A stretch of 5,992 nt of DNA from Micrococcales bacterium (lineage in GTDB: Bacteria; Actinomycetota; Actinomycetes; Actinomycetales; Dermatophilaceae): the NCBI GenBank assembly GCA_003157445.1, contig PMJN01000357.1, forward strand, positions 1 through 5,992, written 5' to 3'. Under the pieces are notes generated by a model, which was given only the letters and a program-made list of their open reading frames with translations, ran no database searches and was not told the origin of the DNA. Of this stretch, positions 1 through 5,955 are shown one piece after another (positions within the stretch are counted from its first letter, which is position 1; every line of letters starts with the position of its first letter). A program made the position numbers and the translations under genes.

Positions 1-1
1 T

Positions 2-649
2 CTTGACCAGCCGGGCGCAGAGAAGCTCATCGGCCAGGGGGACGCGTTGTTCCTGCCGATGGGTTCCTCCAAGCCGATGAGGGTTCAGGGCGCCTGGGTG
101 ACCGAGTCCGAGATCCAGGCTGTGGTCAAACACGTCAAGGGTCAACTCACGGCGCACTATCGCGAAGACGTCACAGTGGCGGCGGCCAAGAAAGTGGTTG
201 AGGACGACATCGGCGATGACCTACAGCTGCTGCTACAGGCCACCGAGCTCGTCATCACCACCCAGTTCGGCTCGACCTCGATGCTGCAGCGCAAGCTGCG
301 CGTCGGCTTCGCCAAGGCTGGCAGGCTCATGGATCTGCTGGAGTCCCGCGGGGTCGTCGGCCCGTCGGAGGGCTCAAAGGCCCGCGACGTGCTGGTCAGG
401 TTTGACGATCTGCCCACCACACTCGCCCTGATGCGCGGCGAGGAGGTCCCCGAGGCCGAACCGGTCTTTGACCGCGCTGCCTCCCCACCTGCTGATCACG
501 TGGACCTGAACGCCACAGCTCCGGCTTCAGCTGTGGGGGCGCCTCTGGGTGGTCCGACTCGCGACTCGCTGGCACCCGAGAGCGATGAAGAGATCGAGGA
601 CCAGGATGCCTGGTCCCTTACCCGTAACGCTCGAAGCGACGACTTCTGA
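2..649 (+). CDS. ftsK: DNA translocase FtsK, C-terminal part (5' end outside window)
   Basis: FtsK is a hexameric membrane-anchored ATPase that pumps DNA at the division septum and resolves chromosome dimers with XerCD. The reading frame is open from the window edge, so the N-terminal membrane and Walker domains lie upstream; about 215 residues are visible. They begin [19 protein letters not shown], the conserved end of the RecA-like motor, followed by [17 protein letters not shown]. At about visible residues 73-133 is the gamma winged-helix domain, with the signature [13 protein letters not shown] and the recognition-helix stretch [19 protein letters not shown]; in the family this domain reads the polar KOPS-type guide sequences. 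The last 80 or so residues are Pro/Ala-rich and then acidic ([10 protein letters not shown]), probably disordered. The gene ends in TGA with no clear hairpin terminator after it. Identification is secure; only the upstream extent is unknown. Confidence 0.95.
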   Translation, partial: LDQPGAEKLIGQGDALFLPMGSSKPMRVQGAWVTESEIQAVVKHVKGQLTAHYREDVTVAAAKKVVEDDIGDDLQLLLQATELVITTQFGSTSMLQRKLRVGFAKAGRLMDLLESRGVVGPSEGSKARDVLVRFDDLPTTLALMRGEEVPEAEPVFDRAASPPADHVDLNATAPASAVGAPLGGPTRDSLAPESDEEIEDQDAWSLTRNARSDDF

Positions 650-772
650 GGCAGCATTACCTCACCGCAATACCTACTCAGGTTTACCTCACTGATTGTT
701 GTCTCACTAAGCAATCGCTAGATAGGGCTGCTCAACTTTAGTCGCTCAACTGCTCTACCCCAGTGACGACAT
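650..772. other. Spacer between ftsK and the lipoprotein pair
   Basis: This 123-bp spacer is visibly more AT-rich than its neighbours and holds no ORF I can support. It contains two copies of TTACCTCAC (657-665 and 684-692, start-to-start 27 bp) and two copies of GCTCAACT (730-737 and 744-751, start-to-start 14 bp). These could be regulator contact sites, but such short repeats can also arise by chance. No strong stem-loop with a T tract follows ftsK, so either termination is Rho-dependent or transcription reads on into the lipoproteins. Confidence 0.5.
696..724 (+). promoter_or_regulatory. Weak candidate promoter for the lipoprotein pair
   Basis: TTGTTG (696-701) and TAGATA (719-724) are separated by 17 bp, the standard spacing for a primary-sigma promoter. 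Each hexamer matches consensus at only about three of six positions. Transcription would begin near 731, giving a leader of about 40 nt before the GTG at 773. It lies in the only AT-rich gap upstream of the pair, which is its main support. Confidence 0.2.
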
Positions 773-1297
773 GTGGAATATCGTCGTCATATGGGGATAA
801 GTCGGACCGTGCGTCGCCCAGTTGTCGTTCTCGCCATCGGTGTGTCGCTGCTGTTGTCAGGATGCAGTAACACCTCACAGTCGGAGCTTGACAAGGCCAA
901 GGCCGCTGGTGCGTCCCAAGAAGCCGCGCAGCAGAGCGCTTCGGCTGCACAGCAAGCGCAGGCGACCCTCGCCGCCGAGGTTCAGAAGCTGAAGGATCAG
1001 TTGGCCGCCAAGACGCAAACTGCGCCACCGCCGACCACCACACAGGTACAGACGGTGCAGCCGGTACAGCCAGTGCAGCCGGCTGGCACCTCTTGCGGAG
1101 CCAATGTCAGCGCGGGCGCCAACACAAGTTGTCCTTTCGCTTTGAACGTTGCGGCCGCGTACCTCAACCAGGGCGGCGGAACCCAAAGCGTCGTGGTGTA
1201 TAGCCCGGTAACCGGACAGAACTACACGATGAACTGTGTGGCCGGTGTTCCGTCAGTATGCAGTGGTGGAAACAATGCCGTCGTCTACATTCGGTGA
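773..1297 (+). CDS. Small secreted lipoprotein with coiled-coil stalk and four-cysteine C-terminal domain
   Basis: A 174-residue protein predicted to be anchored to the outer face of the membrane. A signal peptide with Arg residues and a hydrophobic core ends in the lipobox LLSGC, giving lipidated Cys31. Residues about 36-80 are Ala/Gln/Lys-rich with heptad-like spacing, probably a coiled coil. Residues 81-104 are a Pro/Thr/Gln linker including VQPVQPVQP. The C-terminal part has Cys108, 120, 155 and 163, which could form two disulfides, within a pattern (TSCPFALNV, YSPVTGQNY, GGNNAVVYI) that I recall from other actinobacterial exported proteins of unknown function. The GTG at 773 lacks a clear ribosome site. 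An ATG at 791 would give a neater 24-residue signal peptide and may be the true start, with GGAA (775-778) 12 nt upstream. The next lipoprotein gene follows after 11 bp, so they are probably co-transcribed. No function can be assigned. Confidence 0.85.
   Translation: MEYRRHMGISRTVRRPVVVLAIGVSLLLSGCSNTSQSELDKAKAAGASQEAAQQSASAAQQAQATLAAEVQKLKDQLAAKTQTAPPPTTTQVQTVQPVQPVQPAGTSCGANVSAGANTSCPFALNVAAAYLNQGGGTQSVVVYSPVTGQNYTMNCVAGVPSVCSGGNNAVVYIR
1055..1081 (+). repeat. Three 9-bp tandem units encoding Val-Gln-Pro
   Basis: The units GTGCAGCCG, GTACAGCCA and GTGCAGCCG follow one another in frame and encode VQPVQPVQP in the linker of the first lipoprotein. Copy number could vary between strains without breaking the frame, changing only linker length. 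Confidence 0.6.
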
Positions 1298-1308
1298 CGG
1301 TCAACTGA

Positions 1309-2370
1309 GTGTCGATTGACCGACAAGTGATCGCACACAGTGATCGTCCCAGCAAGGCGACCGCACGGTTTCGGGGATGTTATGTCTTCATTGTCTTGAT
1401 AACCATTGCGTGCGTTCTGTCCGGCTGTCAGAGCACGGCCGACCAATCCGCCGGCGGGGCGGGTTCCACGACGACTTCGGATCCGGCCCATGCTAAGGCC
1501 ATGAAGCAGATGGAGCAGGAGTCCGAGCGGCTGCGCAAGGAGCGCGATCGTCTCTTGGCTGAGCTCTCGGCCCAGCCAACGAAGAGCCCTACGCCAGGAG
1601 CGTCAGCGACGACCACCGGGGGCCCCCCCGCCGCGGGTGACTCGGCCGCTCTGCAGACAGGTTTCGCCCAGCTGGCGGCACAGCTAGGCGGATCTGAGGG
1701 CCTGGCTTACACCAGTGGGGGTGGTGCAGGGACAACTCAGCTCGGATCGTGGCAAACTGGTCCCGGCTGGTCAACGGTCAAAGTGCCACTTGCTGTGGCT
1801 GTGGTCGCCAAAGCCCATGGCCAGCCAAGCTCTGGGGTCCAGGATCTGATGGAACGCGCTCTGACCGCCTCTGACAACGCAGCGGCCGAGCAGCTGTGGG
1901 CCTACCTGGGCGAACCTGAGACCGCAGCGGCACAGGTGCAGGCCGTTCTCCGTTCTGGGGGGGACAGTGAGACGCGTGTTCAGTCCCAGCAGGTCCGCCC
2001 CGGGTTCAGCGCGTTCGGGCAGACGACCTGGTCCTTGGCCAGCCAGGCTGGGTTCGTGGCGGCGCTGCCCTGCATCAAGTACAGCGGCGAAGTGCTCCAA
2101 CTGATGGGGGACGTCGAACCGGATCAACGCTGGGGGATGGGAACTGTCGGTCTTCCTGCGCAGTTCAAGGGCGGTTGGGGGCCAGGTGTGGGCGGGGGGT
2201 ACCTCGTTCGCCAGATGGGTATCGTCACGCTTGCGGATGGTTCGCGGATCGGGCTAGCAATCGCTTCCGAGCCTGCCGACGGCCGGTTTGAGACCGGTAC
2301 CGCCAACCTGACGGCGCTGGCTCGGTGGGCCGTGGCCAATATCAGGGCCAAGGGGTCGGGCGGCTGCTGA
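1309..2370 (+). CDS. Lipoprotein with class A beta-lactamase-like serine hydrolase domain
   Basis: A 353-residue protein predicted to be exported and lipid-anchored. Residues 24-39 form the hydrophobic signal core and VLSGC gives lipidated Cys40. Residues about 59-88 are a charged heptad coiled coil, followed by a Pro/Thr/Gly linker to about 110. The C-terminal domain carries the motifs of the beta-lactamase/penicillin-binding superfamily in order: SxxK at Ser155-Thr-Val-Lys158, SDN at 188-190 and KGG at 288-290 in the place of KTG. GDSETRV (218-224) lines up with the GD..TRLD segment before the omega loop of class A enzymes. By that reading the deacylating Glu166 position is Gln228, so the protein may be acylated by substrate without efficient turnover, like a penicillin-binding protein. 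Cys255 and the C-terminal Cys353 could form a disulfide. The GTG start lies 11 bp after the preceding gene with no clear ribosome site, suggesting coupling. Natural substrate unknown; peptidoglycan binding or processing is inferred. Confidence 0.88.
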   Translation: MSIDRQVIAHSDRPSKATARFRGCYVFIVLITIACVLSGCQSTADQSAGGAGSTTTSDPAHAKAMKQMEQESERLRKERDRLLAELSAQPTKSPTPGASATTTGGPPAAGDSAALQTGFAQLAAQLGGSEGLAYTSGGGAGTTQLGSWQTGPGWSTVKVPLAVAVVAKAHGQPSSGVQDLMERALTASDNAAAEQLWAYLGEPETAAAQVQAVLRSGGDSETRVQSQQVRPGFSAFGQTTWSLASQAGFVAALPCIKYSGEVLQLMGDVEPDQRWGMGTVGLPAQFKGGWGPGVGGGYLVRQMGIVTLADGSRIGLAIASEPADGRFETGTANLTALARWAVANIRAKGSGGC

Positions 2371-2378
2371 ACAAGGGC

Positions 2379-3056
2379 TCAGATCATGAACCGGTACCCG
2401 ATGCCCGGTTCGGTGATGATGTATTGCGGTCGACCGGTGTCGGGTTCTAGCTTGCGGCGCAACTGGTTGGCGTAGACGCGCAGATAGTTGGACTCGCGCC
2501 CATAGGACGGTCCCCAGGCGGCACGCAGCAGCGCCGCGTGCGTGACCAGATGTCCCGGCGTTGCGGCCAGGGCCGACAACAGCCGCCACTCGGTGGGGGT
2601 CAGATGAACCTCCTGCTCGCCCCGCGTGGCGCGGTAGTTCGCAAAGTCCAGCGTGAAGTCGGTTGTGTGCACAGTGGGTAACGGCTCGGCCTCGACTGAT
2701 CCGCGGCGTGCGGCTGCTCGTACGCGTGCTAAGAACTCAGCCATACCGAATGGTTTGGTGACGTAGTCGTCGGCTCCGGCGTCCAGCGCCTCGATCTTGT
2801 CGTCGGATTCCTGCCTCGCCGAAAGAACGATCACAGGGACCAGCGATGTCTCGCGGATCCGGCGCAGCACCTCAACGCCTTCCATGTCCGGCAGGCCCAG
2901 GTCAAGCACGATGACGTCCGGGGTACGTTCCGACATGATCTGCAGGGCCGAGCGCCCGTCACCTGCGGACTCCACGGCGTAGTCGCGAGCCCGCAGGTTG
3001 ATAGTCAGGGTGCGCACGATGTGAGGTTCGTCGTCGACGACCATGATGAACGTCAC
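2379..3056 (-). CDS. kdpE: KdpE, response regulator of the potassium-transport operon
   Basis: A 225-residue OmpR/PhoB-type response regulator that, when phosphorylated by KdpD, activates kdpFABC under potassium limitation. The receiver domain (about 3-114) has the acidic pair Asp8-Asp9, phospho-acceptor Asp52 (VLDLGLPDMEG), Ser79 as the switch hydroxyl and Lys101 (TKPF). The winged-helix DNA-binding domain (about 128-224) has LTPTEWRLL, an RVYANQLRRKLEPD recognition region and ends TEPGIGYRFMI, characteristic of KdpE. Length is normal. The start is GTG: it gives the usual short N-terminus before VVDDEP, and no other start lies upstream in frame. GGGAGA (3066-3071, minus strand) sits 9 nt before it. 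Its first bases overlap the stop of a 12-codon ORF (see 3053-3091). It lies 297 bp downstream of kdpD, an unusually wide gap, and converges on the beta-lactamase-like lipoprotein gene with 8 bp between stops. Confidence 0.97.
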   Translation of the reverse strand: MTFIMVVDDEPHIVRTLTINLRARDYAVESAGDGRSALQIMSERTPDVIVLDLGLPDMEGVEVLRRIRETSLVPVIVLSARQESDDKIEALDAGADDYVTKPFGMAEFLARVRAAARRGSVEAEPLPTVHTTDFTLDFANYRATRGEQEVHLTPTEWRLLSALAATPGHLVTHAALLRAAWGPSYGRESNYLRVYANQLRRKLEPDTGRPQYIITEPGIGYRFMI

Positions 3057-3091
3057 GAGCTGCTGTCTCCCGTCATCTGCCAGCGGATCAT
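3053..3091 (-). CDS. Candidate 12-codon leader ORF overlapping the kdpE start
   Basis: The minus strand reads ATG at 3091 through 12 codons, MIRWQMTGDSSS, to a TGA at 3055-3053 that overlaps the GTG of kdpE as GTGA, the classic arrangement for translational coupling. AGGAG (3103-3099) stands 7 nt before the ATG, a better ribosome site than the one in front of kdpE itself. I do not recognise the peptide; it may matter only as a translated leader that delivers ribosomes to kdpE. The evidence is the ribosome site plus the overlap; an ORF this short could occur by chance, and conservation cannot be judged from one sequence. Confidence 0.42.
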   Translation of the reverse strand: MIRWQMTGDSSS

Positions 3092-3093
3092 CG

Positions 3094-3140
3094 GGTTTCT
3101 CCTAGGGTCAAACCCGGCCGTTGCGGGCCGGGAGGAAACC
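3094..3140 (-). promoter_or_regulatory. Nested hairpin in the kdpD-kdpE gap that can mask the leader Shine-Dalgarno
   Basis: The inner stem is a perfect 7-bp GC pairing, CCCGGCC with GGCCGGG (3113-3119 with 3126-3132), around a 6-nt loop. The outer arms GGTTTC (minus strand 3140-3135) and GAAACC (3099-3094) add 6 bp. An alternative pairing with one bulged C extends the outer stem to GGTTTC-TCC with GGAGAAACC, which takes in the GGAG of the Shine-Dalgarno and costs two pairs of the inner stem. On the minus strand the inner stem is followed only by TTTG, so it is a poor intrinsic terminator; a translational switch or an mRNA processing/stability element is more likely. Pairings were read directly; no folding energy was computed. 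Confidence 0.45.
3099..3103 (-). promoter_or_regulatory. Strong Shine-Dalgarno AGGAG upstream of the leader ORF
   Basis: AGGAG on the minus strand is 7 nt from the ATG at 3091 and about 42 nt from the kdpE GTG, so it fits the leader ORF, not kdpE directly. It is the clearest ribosome-binding sequence I noticed ahead of any start in this window, and it can pair with the upstream arm of the hairpin at 3094-3140. Confidence 0.55.
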
Positions 3141-3189
3141 GTTCCGCCTGTCGGTGGAAGGCTGCGGGTTCAATCCTGTTGGGCGATAA

Positions 3190-3209
3190 CCAAACCCGGC
3201 ACTGTTTGG
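3190..3209. repeat. Short inverted repeat in the kdpD-kdpE gap
   Basis: CCAAAC (3190-3195) and GTTTGG (3204-3209) form a 6-bp stem around an 8-nt loop. It lies between the two kdp regulatory genes. It has no T tract on either strand, so it is not a good intrinsic terminator; it could be a protein-binding dyad or an mRNA hairpin. Confidence 0.3.
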
Positions 3210-3353
3210 CAGTACCAGCGTTAACCGCGCCAGCCCGTGGCGCGCCAGCGCGCGGCGACTTGCGAGTCTTGGCCCTGTCTGTGAAGCGCGAACCTGCACA
3301 TGTTGCCTTCGGGTGAGCGGTTGCAATCCTGGTCATAGGTGGCCGGGAGGATG

Positions 3354-5945
3354 TCAATTCTCCACTTTTGCCAACGGCAGGTCTACGACGATCGTCAGCC
3401 CGCCCCCCGGCGTGTCCTCGGCACTGAGCGTGCCGTCCATCGCCTCGGTCAGCCCGCGAGCAACGGCAAGTCCGAGGCCTACACCGTCACCTCGCGTAGA
3501 GTTCCCGAAACGCCGGAACGGGGCGAAGATCTCCTCCTTCGCCTTGTCGGGGACGCCCGTGCCCCGGTCGACGATCCGAATCTGGAGCCGGTTGCCTATG
3601 GCGCTGCCGTTGACGACGACCTCCTGGCGCCCAGGGGAGTGCCTCAGCGCGTTCTCCAGGACGTTGGCCAGTACGCGGTCGAGCAGGCCGGCATCGGCCC
3701 GGAACAACGGGAGGCCGTCCGGGAACCAGGTGCGGATCCGAAGACCTTGGTCGCCGAAAGCCGAGATGGCCGGGTTGAGCACGTCCAGCAGATGCAGATC
3801 CTGGATGTGGGCGGTGACCGACCCGGTCTGCAGCCGTGACATGTCGAGCAGGTTGCCCACCATGGCGTTGAGCCGGTCGGCCGACGCCTCGATGGACTCC
3901 AGGAGCTCGGCCTCATCGGCAGAAGACCACGTAATGTCATCTTGTCGCAGGCTGGAGACGGCTGCTTTGATGCTGGCCAGGGGCGTGCGAAGGTCATGTG
4001 AGACCCCGGCGAGCAAGGCCGTGCGGGTTCGGCTGTCCTTAGCCAGACTGCTGGCGGCCCGGGCCTGGCGGATCAGGTCCTCACGGTTCAGGATGGCCGA
4101 TGCGTGGCTGGCAAAGGCCGAGACCAGACGCTCCTGGTCGGCTTCGATAACTGGCCCGCACAGCACGAGTTCCGTCAGGTCGTCCACTGGCGTCCGCACT
4201 GACGCGTCGCGCACCTGGCTGACGTCGAACGGGCCGGTACTGGCCAGAACGTCCCATGGATCGCGAATCGAATCGCGCCGCACGATGGCCGCGGCCTGCA
4301 TCCCAAAGGTGTCACGCGCTTGGTCAAGCAGTGCGGGCAGTTGGTCGGCGGCGCCGAGCAGGGAGTGTGCAAGCCGGGCCAGAACATGAGACTCCCGCTC
4401 CGCAGCCTGGGCTTGAGCCGCGCTTCGGGCACTGAGATGGACCACGGAGGCCACCGACGCAGCCACCAGCACGAACACGACCAGGACCGCGGCATCGTCC
4501 GGGTTCGAGATCGAAAAGCTGTGCAGGGGCACGGTGAAGAAGAAGTTGAGCACGAGGCTGCTTGTCACGGCACAGAACAGCGCTGGCCACAGCCCTCCTA
4601 TCAGAGCGCATGCCACGGTCAGTGCCAGAAGGGCCAGCACGTCCAGGGACATGTCGTAGCGCTGGGGGGCCGCCACCAGTAGCCACGTTGACAGGCCCAG
4701 GCCCACTGTGGCCATCACCCAGGCGACAGCCAGCCTCTGCATGCTGAGGCCAGTGCCGGTATCGAAGGCAATGCCGCTGCCGAAGCGGGCCCGTGACGCC
4801 TTGACTGGACCCTTGCGCGCATAGTCGTGGGAGACCAGGTGCACGTCAATGTCACCGGAGCCGGCGACCACGGTCTCACCGACCCCGGGTGACCATAGGG
4901 ACTGCAGGCGTCCATGGCGGCTGACCCCCAGCACGATCTGGGTCGCGTTGACCCCTTGAGCGAAGTCGAGGATCGCTTGGGCTACGTCGTCTCCGCTGAC
5001 CGAGTGGAAAGTCCCGCCGAGCTCGTCGGTGAGCTTGCGTTGTGCGGCAATAGAGGTGAGATCAGCCCCGACCAGGCCGTCGGACTGGGCAACGTAAGTT
5101 GCCAGCAGCTCACCACCTGCCCCCCGAGAGGCGATCTGAGCGCCGCGGCGCAACAAGGTCTCTCCCTCGGGCTGACCGTTCAGCGCCACCACGATGCGTT
5201 CGCGCGTTGGCCAGGGCGCCGAGATCCCCTGGTCGTGGCGGTAACGCTCCAGAGCCTCGTCCACGCGGTCGGCCAACCACAGCAGTGCCAGCTCCCGCAG
5301 TGCTGACAGGTTGCCCGGACGGAAGTAGTTGGATAGCGCCGCATCCACCTTGTCCGAAGCGTAGATGTTCCCGTGTGCCATCCGCCGCCGCAGAGCCTCG
5401 GGGGTCATGTCGACCAGCTCGATCTGGTCGGCCGCACGCACCACGTCATCTGGCACGGTCTCGCGTTGCTTGACGCCGGTAATGGACTCGACCACGTCGT
5501 TGAGCGACTCGAGATGCTGGATGTTGACGGTCGAGATGACATCGATACCAGCTTCGAGCAGCTCGTTGATGTCCTCCCACCGCTTGGTGTTGCGCGAGCC
5601 TGGCACGTTGGTGTGGGCCAGTTCGTCGATCAGCGCTACCTGTGGCATGCGGGCCATCACCGCGTCGAGGTCAAGCTCGTGAAACGAGGTTCCGCGATAC
5701 TCGATCTCCCGCGTTGGGATCTCTTCCAGGCCCTCCATCTGGGACGCGGTGTAGGAGCGTCCATGGGTCTCGCAGAGACCGACGACCACATCGGTTCCAC
5801 GTCCGACCCGGCGGTGGGCTTCCCCGAGCATGGCTACGGTCTTACCGACTCCCGGTGCGGCGCCCAGGTAGATCCGCAGCAGTCCGCGTGCCATGCTCTG
5901 ATTCTGGCCTGTCCGTTGCTGGGCCGCCAGCCTGGGTGCTCCCAC
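3354..5945 (-). CDS. kdpD: KdpD, potassium-sensing histidine kinase
   Basis: An 863-residue membrane sensor kinase that phosphorylates and dephosphorylates KdpE. Domains in order: cytoplasmic KdpD domain (about 20-230) with Walker A GAAPGVGKT (28-36), Walker B-like VALIDELAHTN (103-113) and the family stretch ISTVNIQHLESLNDVVE; a universal-stress-protein-like domain (about 248-372) ending SGDIDVHLVSH; four membrane segments (about 403-427, 433-450, 452-472, 485-504); a GAF-like linker (about 520-620); HisKA with phospho-acceptor His650 (VSHDLRTPL); and the ATPase domain with N-box NVLENALRHS (761-770), G1 DRGTGVP, F-box FAPFRRF and G2 GDGVGLGLAVARG (819-831). All catalytic motifs are intact and length is close to normal. 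The GTG at 5945 starts 10 nt after the kdpC stop; ATG 5894 (residue 18, MARGLLRIYLG) is an alternative that matches how many homologues begin. Neither has a strong ribosome site. Confidence 0.97.
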   Translation of the reverse strand: MGAPRLAAQQRTGQNQSMARGLLRIYLGAAPGVGKTVAMLGEAHRRVGRGTDVVVGLCETHGRSYTASQMEGLEEIPTREIEYRGTSFHELDLDAVMARMPQVALIDELAHTNVPGSRNTKRWEDINELLEAGIDVISTVNIQHLESLNDVVESITGVKQRETVPDDVVRAADQIELVDMTPEALRRRMAHGNIYASDKVDAALSNYFRPGNLSALRELALLWLADRVDEALERYRHDQGISAPWPTRERIVVALNGQPEGETLLRRGAQIASRGAGGELLATYVAQSDGLVGADLTSIAAQRKLTDELGGTFHSVSGDDVAQAILDFAQGVNATQIVLGVSRHGRLQSLWSPGVGETVVAGSGDIDVHLVSHDYARKGPVKASRARFGSGIAFDTGTGLSMQRLAVAWVMATVGLGLSTWLLVAAPQRYDMSLDVLALLALTVACALIGGLWPALFCAVTSSLVLNFFFTVPLHSFSISNPDDAAVLVVFVLVAASVASVVHLSARSAAQAQAAERESHVLARLAHSLLGAADQLPALLDQARDTFGMQAAAIVRRDSIRDPWDVLASTGPFDVSQVRDASVRTPVDDLTELVLCGPVIEADQERLVSAFASHASAILNREDLIRQARAASSLAKDSRTRTALLAGVSHDLRTPLASIKAAVSSLRQDDITWSSADEAELLESIEASADRLNAMVGNLLDMSRLQTGSVTAHIQDLHLLDVLNPAISAFGDQGLRIRTWFPDGLPLFRADAGLLDRVLANVLENALRHSPGRQEVVVNGSAIGNRLQIRIVDRGTGVPDKAKEEIFAPFRRFGNSTRGDGVGLGLAVARGLTEAMDGTLSAEDTPGGGLTIVVDLPLAKVEN

Positions 5946-5955
5946 CGAACGAATC

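Larger units (their letters stand above)
3057..3353. other. Wide kdpD-kdpE intergenic region
   Basis: These 297 bp separate two genes that commonly overlap or nearly touch. The part nearest kdpE holds the hairpin, Shine-Dalgarno and leader ORF listed separately. Elsewhere it has a hairpin at 3190-3209 (CCAAAC/GTTTGG, 8-nt loop), an exact 10-bp repeat CAAACCCGGC (3109-3118 and 3191-3200), and an imperfect 17-nt repeat (3164-3180 and 3317-3333) sharing CAATCCTG. I see no convincing promoter on the minus strand. An 89-codon minus-strand frame spans the whole gap but its third-position composition looks unselected and the product matches nothing I know. Confidence 0.6.

Noticed and set aside
3113..3140. 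The GC-rich hairpin as an intrinsic terminator after kdpD.
   Set aside because: On the minus strand the stem is followed by only three Ts and then GACC, and kdpE must be expressed beyond it, so full termination is unlikely.
3160..3190. GGGTTCAATCC on the plus strand looks like a tRNA T-loop, with ACCA a little downstream.
   Set aside because: The bases on either side of TTCAATC do not form a 5-bp T stem, and I find no acceptor, D or anticodon stem upstream at the right distance.
3240..3256. GC-rich run GGCGCGCCAGCGCGC as a regulatory dyad.
   Set aside because: It can form only a 5-bp GCGCG/CGCGC stem in a low-complexity GC stretch, as expected by chance at this base composition.
3313..4389. 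A long plus-strand open frame (358 codons) antisense to kdpD.
   Set aside because: It is a Ser/Arg-rich shadow of kdpD, typical of antisense frames in high-GC coding DNA; kdpD has every family motif intact on the other strand.
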